Positions 22,789 to 33,968 of a DNA stretch of 64,000 nucleotides are shown here, piece by piece (the first letter of the stretch is position 1; the number at the start of each line of letters is the position of its first letter). The position numbers and the translations under genes were made by a program. The stretch lies in assembly GCA_015680905.1 (NCBI GenBank), contig CM027377.1, positions 10,874,501-10,938,500 on the forward strand, written 5' to 3'. The stretch is from Coptis chinensis. Taxonomy: Eukaryota > Streptophyta > Magnoliopsida > Ranunculales > Ranunculaceae. The notes under the pieces are model-generated. The model made no database searches. It saw only the letters and a program-made list of their open reading frames with translations, and was not told the DNA's origin.

Positions 22789-24523
22789 ATGGGTAGGCCA
22801 CATTTGCTTGCTGTACCATACCCAGCACAAGGTCATGTCATGCCTCTTATGGAGCTAGCCCACAACTTGGTAGACCACGGTTTCAAGATCACATTTGTAA
22901 ATACCGAATTCAGTCACAAAAGAATCATGGCTGCATTGTCTAACAATGGTTACGACGAGGATTTTATTCATTTGGTTTCCATTCCTGATGGAATGGAAGA
23001 GAGGGATGACCGAAATGACCTAGGGAAGCTATGTGATGCAATGGTGAATATTATGCAAGGACATCTGGTGAACCTGATTAAGAAGATCAATGGATCAAAT
23101 AACGTTGATGATAAGATCACTTGCGTTATTGCTGATAAAAACCTGGGTTGGGTTTTGGAGGTTGCTCAGAGGATGTCCATTCGAAAAGCTGCTGTATGGC
23201 CAGCATCTGCGGGTTTTGCTGCTGTGGCTCTTCACATCCCTAAGTTGATTGAAGATGGAATTGTTGGTGAAGATGGTAAGTTTGATCAACTCATTTAAGC
23301 TCTTGCCACTCCCATTTATTTACTATATTCCTTTTCACAAGATCAACTGAAACTCTGAAAGTACTAGTTTTAGCTAGCTACATACATTCATTGTATTATA
23401 TTCTGGAGACCGAATCAATCGTTTTCGTGTGGATAAACTATACTATATATATGTAAACTTTTTAACATAAGTTATCTGTTCTACAATTTTGCCTGAAAAC
23501 AAGAATGTTTTTTTTTTGCGTTGTGATGCATGAGACAAGTCAACAAATTTATAATTCCAGTGAATGCATTGTTCTGAATAACTATTGCATGATGTTGAAT
23601 ATTGGATTTATTATTTGAATCTGATTAAGTTGCACCTACTTGCAGGGAGTCTTTTAAAAAACCAAATGATCCACCTATCTCCAACAATGCCGGCCATGAA
23701 TACATCCCATCTTGTTTGGTTATGCATGGGCAATCGAGGATTACAGGAAACCATCTTCAAGGTGATGATCAGTAACACCCGTGCTGTAAAACTGGCTGAC
23801 TATATTATTTGCAACTCATTTTATGAACTTGAACCTTCAGCTTTCACCCTAATTCCGAACTTTAAGCCCATTGGCCCATTGTTTGCCAGCAGTAGACTAG
23901 CTCACTTTTGGCCTGAGGATTCAACTTGTCTAAGTTGGCTTGATCAACAACAAGCAAAATCAGTCATTTATGTGGCCTTTGGTAGCTTTACAGTCTTGGA
24001 TACGCGACAATTTGAAGAACTAGCACTTGGTCTAGAACTTTGTGGTCACGCTTTCCTATGGGTAGTCCGACCGGACTTCACTTGTGAGGGTACTGATGTG
24101 TACCCTGAGGGGTTTGAAGCAAGAGTGTGCTCTCGTGGAAGGATGGTTGGTTGGGCTCCTCAGAGGCAGGTGTTGGCTCACCCTTCTATAGCTTGTTTCT
24201 TATCACATTGTGGTTGGAACTCAATTATGGAAGGACTGAGTGTTGGAGTACCATTTTTGTGTTGGCCTTATTTTGCTGACCAGTTGCTTAACAAATCCTA
24301 TATCTGTGATGTCTGGAAAAATGGCTTGGGTTTTGACTCGGATGAAAATGGGCTCATCTCCAGGGAGGAGATTAAAGCAAAGGTGGTTGGGCTGCTTGGA
24401 AACGAGGAGATCAAAGGAAATGCTTTGAACCTGAAAGAGATAGCCCTGAAGAATGTGAGTGATGGAGGGGCATCTTCGAGGAATTTTGAAGATTTTGTTC
24501 AATGGATTAAGTATGAAGGATAA
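22789..24523 (+). CDS. UGT-A: UDP-glycosyltransferase, UGT83A-like
   Basis: Exons 22789-23275 and 23646-24523 (intron 370 bp, phase 1) encode 454 residues, the usual length. It is a family-1 GT-B glycosyltransferase that transfers a sugar, usually glucose from UDP-glucose, to a small acceptor in the cytosol. The N-terminal MGRPHLLAVPYPAQGH carries the catalytic His at 16; the likely partner Asp is at 116 (IADKNLG). The 44-residue PSPG donor-binding box spans 332-375, from WAPQRQVL to YFADQ. The final DQ favours UDP-glucose by family rule. The usual HCGWNST is HCGWNSI here. The start agrees with all paralogues. No lesions are seen. The acceptor cannot be predicted. It is the first gene of a same-strand tandem cluster and its partner UGT-B arose by segmental duplication. 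Confidence 0.95.
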
Positions 24524-25009
24524 TAGGCAACATTTTGGTTTGAGACCTCAATGCATGTGTTGGGTCTGATAGACCTTGCCCATTTCTACTATCAAAGAAT
24601 GTGTTTTGTATTTTTTTCTCTATCGATAATAGTTAAATTACTGCAATGCTGATTTGATCGTAAACCCAAATCTCTTACAGGATGAAACACCATTCAGATC
24701 AAGTAATGGATTTTTTTCCCCTTAAAGATGAAATTAATTTGTTCACATGAAAGTGTGACTGCGGTTTACAAATAAAGTGCAACATGTTAATTATATAGTC
24801 CATAGTTTGGCTTTTAGAATCTGTTGGTTTCCATGCAACGCACACTGGCTATAAAGAAGAGATGCCTGCACTTATTTCTTCCATACATTCTACAAAGGAT
24901 ATTTTGATTTTTTTAATACGGAAGAAAGAATTGAAAAAAAAAAAAAAACAAGTTTATCAGACTGTAAGCTCATACACATCTAACCAAAATCAGAAAAATC
25001 TCAAGTACT
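24524..25009 (+). other. 3' flank of UGT-A, shared with UGT-B
   Basis: Homology to 29214-29588 continues to about 24892 (CATACATTCTACAAA), then stops; this marks the distal end of the duplication unit. No gene. Confidence 0.7.
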
Positions 25010-25370
25010 TTTGGTCCGGCACCTCCAAATTAAAGAGCCAAGGAGGTCGACCATCATAGATTACAGAAACATCTCTCTCTAGCATTGTCCCTCTTTTTGC
25101 TGCTGTATCTGCAGCAAAGTTCGATTCTCTAAGTATGTGAAACTAGGAGATATGTAAACTTCCTCTTACAGCGGGTCCACCTTGCGCTAGCCTTCCACGG
25201 GACTTGATCCTTTACAAAAGCCATGACTGCAGCTCTAGCATCTGATTCCACCCGTACTTCCAAGTTCCAACCACCCTTTACTGATTGCTAACTCTAATGC
25301 ACAAACAATAGCTTCACACTCAGCAATGTGATTGGTTAAGTTGTCACCCCCAAGCCTTTACCCATAACCA
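25010..25370 (-). pseudogene. RNase H-like fragment (LINE-type, RVT_3)
   Basis: On the minus strand broken frames give IAECEAIVCALELAIS, ESDARAAVMAF, then NFAADTAAKRGTMLERD and a DGRPPWLFN-like tail. These are the characteristic blocks of the RNase H-like domain common in plant LINE remnants and small host genes. Stops and frame changes interrupt it. It sits exactly between the two copies of the UGT duplication. Confidence 0.6.
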
Positions 25371-25440
25371 ACTTAATAGCACAATTTTTGTCTCAGAAGA
25401 CTAATGATAAACATATGCATTATTACGACAAAACGTTCGG

Positions 25441-26290
25441 CAATTTCTTGTGTTCTGAGTGGACTTTTCGCTCTTGATGTGTTTGTCTTGATACTTTCGT
25501 GGAACAAATAGCTTTTGTAGTGCTTTGGTGTAAAATAATATAAATTTTCTCAAGTCTTTTTTTGTTCTACTTCCGGCCAGTTTTCTTTTGTTTGTGCTGT
25601 TGCCCTGTTTTTATTTTCAATACTGCGTATATGATCTGTGAAGATCATGAATTCACGACTGATTTAGTGCTGCACAAGAGTACACAGAATTAATGCAGTT
25701 AGTTTAGTGTTGCTTCAGTCAGAATCTGTAGCAGATTTAGAGTGTGATCATGGGGATCATTTTCTCGCACACTCATCCCCTTGTCATTCACTTCATATGT
25801 TTGATATATTTGCTTTTGATTTATGTATGATCTATCTAGGCTTTGTTCCCCAATTTATATGATGATCTGCACATGTAAATCGGTCAGGGTACATAGAAGG
25901 TGTGACTCATTTTATATGCAACTGCTGGATACTGACTCAGTTTTCTTCAGAATACCTAAACGCTCCTGTCACATTCGCAGGTTCTTCTCTGTGGCAAGTA
26001 GTGTTGTCACAAGAGTGTTGATCTTATTCCTCCAAAGGCCAAATAGACTTTTTACATGGATTATCCGTCCAGCCCAAATTTGAAATTGAATGATTTTATT
26101 CCATTTTCTGCGTTAATGTTATTACTGATATTTTAGGCTAATAGCGTAATAGGTGAGAAAACTTCTCTTCCTCAGATGCCATTAAACTAAACTGAAACAG
26201 GTTCCCAAATCTTGTCTGTTTGATCGTATTGTTACATTTGTCGTTGAGTGCTTCTCTATTTGTCACTAGATTTGTTTTCCATCTTGTCTT
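25441..26290 (+). repeat. Proximal part of segmental duplication copy B
   Basis: 25441-26110 repeats the Asterix 3' flank (12260-13015), and 26130-26280 repeats 19860-19990. The PATRONUS-like gene and the transposons found between those parts in copy A are absent here. The whole copy B runs to about 29588. Confidence 0.85.
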
Positions 26291-26699
26291 GAAGGTCTGG
26301 GACCTATTAGTATGTACACAAAGAAAATACTAATTTTTCACAGGAATGATGTGAATTAGCGTACAAGGTGAGTTTCTTGTAGAAACAAGAACAAGATGAG
26401 AGATTCCCTAAGTTTGATCCAAACATAATTGTAACCACTCTGGTACAAAACTCTGGCCTTTGTGTCCTCAGCCAAACCACTGGTAAACAACATAAGTACT
26501 TCGCATATGATGTTTATAAATTGGGAATTCATGTATACTACTGGTCACACAATTAGTCTCGCATATTTTCTTTCTTAGTCTAACCACTAAAATCTTTTGT
26601 TTTGTGCGATTACGTTCTTTTTGTCATTTGATTATAATTGTTTCCGCGTGATTGCCTCATTTTCCAATAAAGATTTCACACTTCTTTTTGTGTAAAATC

Positions 26700-29213
26700 A
26701 TGGGTAGGCCACATTTGCTTGTTGTACCATTCCCAGCACAAGGTCATGTCATGCCTCTCATGGAGCTATCCCACAACTTGGTAGACCACGGTTTTAAGAT
26801 CACATTCGTAAACACTGAATTCAGTCACAAAAGAATTATGTCTGCATTGTCAAACAATAGCTACAGTGAGGATTTTATTCACCTGGTTTCCCTTCCTGAT
26901 GGAATGGAAGAGGGGGAAGACAGAAATGACCTAGGGAAGCTATTTGATACAATGGCGAATGTCATGCAAGGACATTTGGAGAACCTGATTAAGAAGATCA
27001 ATGACTCAAATAAGATTACTTGTATTGTTGCTGATAAAAACATGGGTTGGGTTTTGGAGGTTGCTCAGAGGATGTCCATTCGAAAAGCTGCCGTATGGCC
27101 AGCATCTGTGGTGTTTGCTGCTGTGGCTCTTCACATCCCTAAGTTGATTGAAGATGGAATTATTGGTGAAGATGGTATGTTTGATTGACACATTTAAGCT
27201 CTTGCCGCACCCATTTATTTGGTATACTTCTTTTCATGAGATAAAATACTGAGAGTACTAGTTTTAGCTAGTTCTATTTTAATTCTAGAAATGGTATACT
27301 AAGGAAGAAATTAAATTTCGTTTTCGGTTATTGTTAAAGAAAACGAAAATATAGAAATTTTCGTGAAAAGTAAGAAAAAATATGGCGAATGCATAAAAAA
27401 AAACAAATATATATACGCTAACAATTATTATTTCAAATTTAAATGTCTATACACTAAAAATGACATAAATAAACAACTCATTTTCTCAAAATTAACAATC
27501 CTCTCAAATAGACATATATGATATATATCTCAATAATCAAATGTGACCCCATAAAAAAATACAAAATCAAAATCAAAAGGGAAAAGTAGCAAAAATGAAT
27601 GGCAAGGTGAATACTAAATGCTAGATGTTTGTTTGAGAAAGATTATGTCTTTAATGTTTAGTAACTAGTAAATACTAAATGCTACCCTGCTTCCCAATAA
27701 AAAAAAAAAAAAAATATATATACTAAATGCTAAATGTTAAATTGACAAAAATAACTTAACCACTATTTAAATTATTTATTGCACTTGTTATCATTCAAAA
27801 TTTTTTGTAAATTTCGTGAAAAGTTGTATATTAGTATACAAAATGAACGAAATCGAAAAAATGGTCGAAAATTTCATGAAATTATGTCAAAAACTTGCAA
27901 ACAGAAAATGTAGGTTCGAAATGTTTCTATGCCCACCGAAAACAAAAAAGTTTCCGAAATTTTGCGAAAATTTCTGAAATTTTGTTCCTTTTACTAAAGA
28001 AATTAGTGGTTTCTTTTTGTAGACAAAATAATAGAATAGTTGCTGAGAATGCTGACCTTTATATGTAAATTTTCTATTTTAAAATTTACTCTACCTTCTA
28101 CAGTTTGCCTTATAACAAGATTGATGCATGAGACACGAGACAATTCATCTAATTTGTAGCCGGTGTGGGTCTGCCTTAACCCTCTAAATATTTAAAATAA
28201 AAGTTACAAGAAAAATGAAAGAAAGACAAGTCATCTAATTGTAATTCAAATGAACGCAATGTCCTAAATAACAATTGCATAATGTCAAATGTTGGATTTC
28301 TTATTTGGAGCTGACTAAGTTGCACCTATTCACAGGAAGTCTTTTAAAGAACCAAATGATCCACCTATCTCCAACAACGCCGGCCATGAACACATCCCAT
28401 CTTGTTTGGTTATGCATGGGCAATCAAGGGTTACAGGAAACCATCTTCAAGGCGATAGTCAGTAACAGCCGCGCTGTTAAACTGGCTGACTACATTATTT
28501 GCAACTCATTTTCTGAACTTGAACCTTCAGCTTTCACCTTAATTCCAAAGTTTAAGCCCATTGGCCCACTGTTTGCCAGCAGTAGACTGGCTCACTTTTG
28601 GCCTGAGGATTCCAATTGTCTTCGTTGGCTCGATCAACAAGAAGCAAAATCAGTCATTTATGTGGCCTTCGGTAGCTTTACAGTCTTGGATAACCGACAA
28701 TTTGAAGAACTAGCACTTGGTCTTGAACTTTGCGGCCAACCTTTCCTATGGGTAGTCCGACCAGACTTCACTTGTGAGGGTACGGATGTGTACCCTGAGG
28801 GGTTCGAAGCAAGAGTGTGCTCTCGTGGAAGGATGGTTGGTTGGGCTCCTCAGAGGCAGGTGTTGGCTCACCCTTCTATAGCTTGTTTCTTATCACATTG
28901 TGGTTGGAACTCAACTATGGAAGGACTGAGTGTTGGAGTACCATTTTTGTGTTGGCCTTATTTTGCTGACCAGTTGCTTAACAAATCCTATATCTGTGAT
29001 GTTTGGAAAAATGGCTTGGGTTTTGACTCGGATGAAAATGGGCTCATCTCGAGGGAGGAGATTAAAGCAAAGGTGGTTGGGCTGCTTGGAAACGAGGAGA
29101 TCAAAGGAAATGCTTTGAACCTGAAAGAGATAGCCCTGAAGAATGTGAGTGATGGAGGGGCATCTTCGACGAATTTTGAAGATTTTGTTCAATGGATTAA
29201 GTATGAAGGATAA
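26700..29213 (+). CDS. UGT-B: UDP-glycosyltransferase, UGT83A-like
   Basis: Exons 26700-27174 and 28336-29213 (phase 1, intron 1161 bp) encode 450 residues. An in-frame ATG 48 bp upstream exists, but 26700 (MGRPHLLVVPFPAQGH) matches every paralogue. Catalytic His is at 16 in PAQGH. The PSPG box lies at about 328-371 with canonical HCGWNST and final DQ. It is four residues shorter than UGT-A because of a deletion in the KKIN-DSNKIT loop. The second half of exon 2 is almost identical to UGT-A, while exon 1 and early exon 2 differ more. The intron has grown through a TIR element and a second repeat. No lesions are seen; role as for UGT-A, acceptor unknown. Confidence 0.95.
27290..28008. mobile_element. 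TIR element (MITE-like) in the UGT-B intron
   Basis: The ends GGAAGAAATTAAATTTCG and the inverted CGAAAATTTCTGAAATTT...GTTCC pair with mismatches. Possible 8-bp duplication TATACTAA / TTTACTAA. The interior is AT rich, with no coding capacity. It is absent from the UGT-A intron, which explains the length difference. Confidence 0.5.
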
Positions 29214-29585
29214 CAGGCAACATTTTGTTTGAGACCTCAATGCATGTGTTGTCTGATAGACCTTACCCATTTCTACTATCAAAGGATGTGTTTTGTATTT
29301 TTTCTCTATCGATAATAGTTAAATTACTGCAATGCTGATTTGATCGTAAGCCCAAATCTCTTACAGTATGAAACACCATTCAGATCAAGTAATGGATTTT
29401 TTTTTCCTAGCCTTAAAGATGAAATTAATTTGTTCACATGAAAGTGTGACTGTGCGGTTTATAAATCAAGTGCAACATGGTAATTATATAGTCCATAGTT
29501 TGGCTTTTAGAATCAGTTGGGTTCCATGCAACGCACACTATAAAGAAGAGATGCCTGCACTTATTTCCTCCATACATTCTACAAA

Positions 29586-30085
29586 TGATACTAGCACTTG
29601 GCCTTGAACTTTCAGATAAACCTTTCCTATGGGTCGTCCGACCAGACCTCAATAACAACGGTACTCATATTCACCCCGACGGGTTTGAAGCAAGTGTGGG
29701 CTCTCGAGGACGGATGGTTGGATGGGCTCCACAAAGGGAGGTGTTGGTCCACCCTGCTATTGCTTGTTTCATAACACACTGTGGTTGGAAGCTGGAACTC
29801 AACTATGGAGGGTCGTCATGGAGTTCTTTTCCTATGTTGGCCTTATTTTGCAGATCAAATTCTGAATAAAAATTACATTTGCGGGTTTTAACACAGGAAA
29901 ATGGGATCATTTCAAGAGAAGAGATCAAAAGAAAGGTGGTTGGACTGCTTGGAGACGAGGGATTAAAGCAAGCGCACTGAATTGGAAAGAAATAGCAATG
30001 GACAACGTCAAAAGTGGAGGAGCATCGTCAAAAAACTTTGAAGATTTTGTTAAAGCTATTACATTTAAGGAATTCGGCACTTACT
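29586..30085 (+). pseudogene. UGT-C: 3' fragment of a UGT83A-like gene
   Basis: The segment starts inside the LALGLELS block and runs through FLWVVRPDL, the PSPG start (WAPQREVL) and ITHCGW, then loses frame, although the remaining C-terminal region (GIISREEIK, GASSKNFEDF) can still be recognised to about 30080. The N-terminal domain and exon 1 are missing. It begins exactly where the homology between the two duplication copies ends (after CATACATTCTACAAA), so it is the duplication breakpoint. Not functional. Confidence 0.88.
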
Positions 30086-30599
30086 AAAAAATTTCTCCAA
30101 TTTTCTGCTAGTTTGAAAGAAATAAAAGATACATAATTTAGCTTGAGCAGTGACCCTGTTGCATTTTCATTCGAAAAGTGCACTTTGACATAAGTTGATT
30201 AGGAGGTTCTAGTGTTCTATACGTACACAGTACACTGGAAAGCCAGTACGTATAAATTCCTAAACACGGAGATACAAGTGCTCCACCAGACGTCCAGTCA
30301 TTTTAAACCGTGCAAGAAGACTCGGCTAAACTCGTTTGATTACAATTAGCTAATCAATCACCCTATATACAAAAACTGCTTCTCTATAGTAATTAGTCTA
30401 ATCTCCTTCAAAATAGTTAAGTTTTAATCTAATGACCCGTCACCCGTGGTCCCGTGGATTATCTCCTCATCATCGCCATTGATGGCCATGTAAAGTAAGC
30501 GTGACTGCACGAGTCCATTTCTGAAACCAGTATTGAAATACTGCAACCATTCCCATTTCCCAAGTGAAGAGAATTTGAAGTTACCATATTCATCCCAGG
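30086..30599. other. Intergenic; unassigned minus-strand reading frame at 30440-30600
   Basis: A minus-strand frame at about 30440-30605 contains WDEYGNFKFSSLGKWEWLQ and NGLVQSRLLYMAINGDDEE. I do not recognise it; it may be an exon remnant. The rest is featureless. Confidence 0.35.
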
Positions 30600-31030
30600 T
30601 AGAATCAGTTGGGGAGGCCTGAGAGGCAGTGGTTTACCCCTGTGGCGGAAGTCAGCGGTTTACCCCTGTGGCGGATGGTCAGCGATGATTAAGTGAATTT
30701 AACCAATACAAAGGTATATGATAGCACCGGTAAAGGGTCGGAGAAGGACAATCACTCATTCTTAAGACCAAAGAGTCGGACGGAAAAGGGGGTGGATGGG
30801 TATCCCACATACATCTGAATGAATTCTTTACGGTTAAAGAATCTCTTTCTAGTTGCTCAAACAATTAGGAGATTTTCTAGAAGAAATACGGGGTTCTTTA
30901 GAATGGGATTCCAACTTCGGCACCTTCGAGATTTTGAGAAGAATTGCTTTTGGAGAGCATTTTTATTTATTGATAGGAATTCACTTGTTGAGATGCTATC
31001 AATCGACTGAAACCCCATTCATACTAGAAC
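30600..31030. other. Plastid-derived DNA mosaic (NUPT)
   Basis: Three pieces resemble the plastid inverted repeat: 30610-30730 (GCCTGAGAGGC, GGTTTACCCCTGTGGCGGA twice, TATATGATAGCACC) is like the spacer before rrn16; 30820-30900 (TTAAAGAATCTCTTTCTAG, AGAAATACGGGGTTCT) is like part of ycf2; 30900-30960 (AATGGGATTCCAACT, GAGATTTTGAGAAGAATTGC) is again like the rrn16 upstream region. The pieces are out of plastid order and mutated. The match is from memory of plastid sequences and was not aligned. Confidence 0.55.
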
Positions 31031-31235
31031 CACGATGATTGAATAAAGCCCCCAAGCTAAGCTCTACAGTCATTGATAAACAATTTGTTGGACAATACTC
31101 AACGCAGATTACCGCAAAATATACATATTCCAAACCGACACTTGTAAACATGCTTTAGGTGGTTTGTCAAACGAGTGGCCGAGCATTAATTGGTGGTGGT
31201 TTTTCACAACAATACACATTCGATGAAGAACATGT

Positions 31236-31861
31236 TGTAAAGGAGCATTTTAGTTTTCTCCTGATTACAGTAGAGGAGGACGAGATGGGTTTGGACTTTG
31301 GATGGGACCGAGGTCGCCAGGAGCCATCCGCCTCACGTATCTTCTCTCGTTTTTCCTTTTCTTGGGGAGAGAAGAATCAGTCCGGCGTAGTTCCAAGAGG
31401 GTGGTATTTATAGGATTAAGGAGTGGAGATCCTTGGACACGTGTACCCTTTTGTACAAATGTAGAGTAGAGATCGTGAATGAGTCTGGAGTGGTTTTGGT
31501 GTAAGTCATGCTCTGATTGGGAGTTGGCGCGGTAGTCCCTATTTCCCGGTGGTGGGAAATACAAATAAGATTTTGGCAATGATTACATCTGGTGGGGCGC
31601 TTACGTCTCGGCAAAGTGTTAAATCTTGAGGTATCTTTGTTAAGTACCACCTACTTGTAAGGAGTCGCTCGCAGATCGGTCTTGGAGGTCGATGCGTTGA
31701 GGTCGCTTGTGCTTCGCCTGCAATGTTCCTTAGTGGGGATATTGCTCCCCTACACACCTACTTCTAAGGAGTCGCTCGCAGATCGGTCTTGGAGGTCGAT
31801 CGTTGAGGTCGCCATTAGCTTCGTCTGCAATGTTCCTTAGTGGGGATATTGCTCCCCTACA
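31236..31861 (-). repeat. 3' LTR of the Gypsy element
   Basis: Counterpart of 39181-39800. The part near 31650-31861 is a duplication of about 112 bp (GGAGTCGCTCGCAGATCGG twice), also present in the other LTR. Confidence 0.9.
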
Positions 31862-32674
31862 CAGCCCCCTCTCAGTAGAATGGCTGGGTTCATGCAGGCG
31901 ATCTGCTGAGAGAAGACTCAACACTTGGGTGAAGCATGAGCGAGCTATGGAGATCGTTCTGTTTGGGATGCCGCTGAGTTGGAAACCGGGAAAAGAAAAT
32001 TTTCAGCGTGTTCTTGTGCGTGACGAATCATAGCGGTTGGAAATGGAATCGTGTCGCCCAGCGGTATTCGGAAGTCGAAAAGACGGTTCCTTGGACACGT
32101 GTGGGGCTATATCATAGGCGTAATCATAACTTCTTAGGAACCGAACAGCGGTTGTGCAAAATCAAAATTGAGGGCAACCAAAAGGCATTTCCAGCTTCTT
32201 CTTCCATAAAAAAACATAGCGAGGGCTTTGCGGTGAGTCTTACGCTCTTTGTTTGCTTTTCATTTTAAACTTTGCTTTCTTCGTTCGATAAGGGTTTATT
32301 AAGTTGGTAGGTCGGTGTTAGGTTATAGGGTTTAGGATTTGGTGATTCGAGAATAAGGTGATATTACAATGTCGGATTCACGACACACGTTCGTTCGAAG
32401 AGGTGCGGGAGGTTTCAATCGAGTTTGTGTTTTCGAGCTTGCTTGCGGATTCGTCTTTTGTTTGGAGGATCTGTTTCCTTGGCGCAGTTCTATACTTTGT
32501 TTATTTTGTATGAGACGCCCGATCGGATTTTCCTGGGTAATCCCAGCCAGATCGGTGGGCATATCTATTGCAATGCTTGAACCGAATATTGTTATTGGTT
32601 GTGTTTAGCATGCATGTTATGTGTTCGTGTATGATGCATGTAACTGCGATAGGCTGAGTGTTTTGCTCGTGGAA

Positions 32675-33310
32675 GCGTTCTCGTTTTAGTCGATCCTAGA
32701 AATATAGGTCCTCGACGTTACAAAGAATTGGAGAGGCTAAGTAGCACGTGAGCTCCCGAGTGGTCGTCGCTTTCGGCCGAAGGCGTTCTCGCTTTAGTCG
32801 ATCCTAGAAATATAGGTCCTCGGCGTTACAAGAATTGGAGAGGCTAAGTAGCACGTGAGCTCTGAGAGTGCTTTCCGAGGCGTTCGCTTTAGTCGATCCT
32901 AGAAATATAGGTCCTCGACGTTACAAAAGAATTGGAGAGGCTAAGTAGCCCAATGAGCTCCTCGGTAGCGCCCCACCGGTAGGCGTTCTCGCTTTAGTCG
33001 ATCCTAGAAATATAGGTCCTCGACGTTACAAGAATTGGAGAGGCTAAGTAGCCAGTGAGCTCCTGAGAGCTGTTTCATGAGGAGAGGCGTTCTCGTGTAG
33101 TCGATCCTAGAAATGTAGGTCCTCGACGTAACAAGAATTGGAGGCTATGTAGCCATTGAGCTCCAGAGAGCTGTGTGCTCGCGGAGAGCGTTCTCGTGTA
33201 GTCGATCCTAGAAATGTAGGTCCCTCGGCGTAACAAGAATTGGAGAGGCTATGTAGCCATTGAGCTCGTAGAGTTGTGGTGCTCGGCCGAGAGCCGTTCT
33301 CGTTGGCGAG
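32675..33310. repeat. Six-copy tandem repeat of ~100 bp in the Gypsy 3' untranslated region
   Basis: The core AGTCGATCCTAGAAAT recurs at about 32688, 32795, 32891, 32996, 33099 and 33200, followed each time by TAGGTCCTCG, ACAAGAATTGGAGAGGCTA and GAGCTC. Copies differ by small indels. The position between integrase and 3' LTR is where Tat elements are known to carry hypervariable tandem repeats. Confidence 0.93.
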
Positions 33311-33968
33311 AGTATGCTGCTGGCTGAGGGCGGCGAGCCAAGTAAAACGTGTTGAGCGTCTATGCTTTGTAAACTGGTTGACTTGTCAATACAAATAAAG
33401 ATAGTAACTTGTATTAAATAACACAGGAAACTTATTTAACATTAATGTGAACCAAAACATGTACAACATGGATGGCTCTATTGGTAAATTTTTTTCTGTA
33501 GATAAGTATTCCAAGGTCGAGGCAACATCTTCCCCTCTTGGGTTCTTATCCAAGATGCTCCATTGCCGATTTTAATAGCGTTCCACGATGTAGGGGCCTT
33601 CCCATGTGGGTGCTAACTTGGAATCGTCCCCGTCTTTTTTGAGCACTAGGTCTCCGGTTGAAAAGACCTAGGATGAACTCGCTTATTGTAGGAGTTCTTC
33701 GAGTTTCTTTGGTAAGATCGACTCGGACGGCAGCTAAGTCTCGCTTTTCTTCCAACAGTCGACGCCGTCGCGGATAAACACGGAGTCGTTATGCCCCCGA
33801 CTCAACAAGTTCGATCGAAGTTGTAGTGACGGTCATTTCGGTGGGAATTACGGCTTACGTGCCATAACATAAGGAGAATGGCGACTTCGCCCGTCTTCGA
33901 GCGAAATTGTGGTGCGGTGAGCCCATAGAATGTTTTCCAACCGGTTTGGCCATTGGCTCTTATTCTTT

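Noticed and set aside
24221-24502. Minus-strand open frames inside UGT-A, also 28911-29282 in UGT-B
   Set aside because: They are antisense shadows of the highly conserved C-terminal UGT domain, with no independent motif.
26652-26699. Upstream in-frame ATG for UGT-B
   Set aside because: No paralogue has this extension and the MGRPHLL start is conserved in all copies.
30819-31038. Short plus-strand ORFs taken as genes
   Set aside because: They lie within plastid-like mosaic sequence and are likely ycf2/spacer pieces.
32675-33310. CRISPR-like array
   Set aside because: Regular ~100-bp spacing, but the units are fully repeated with no unique spacers, and this is a plant retrotransposon 3' region.
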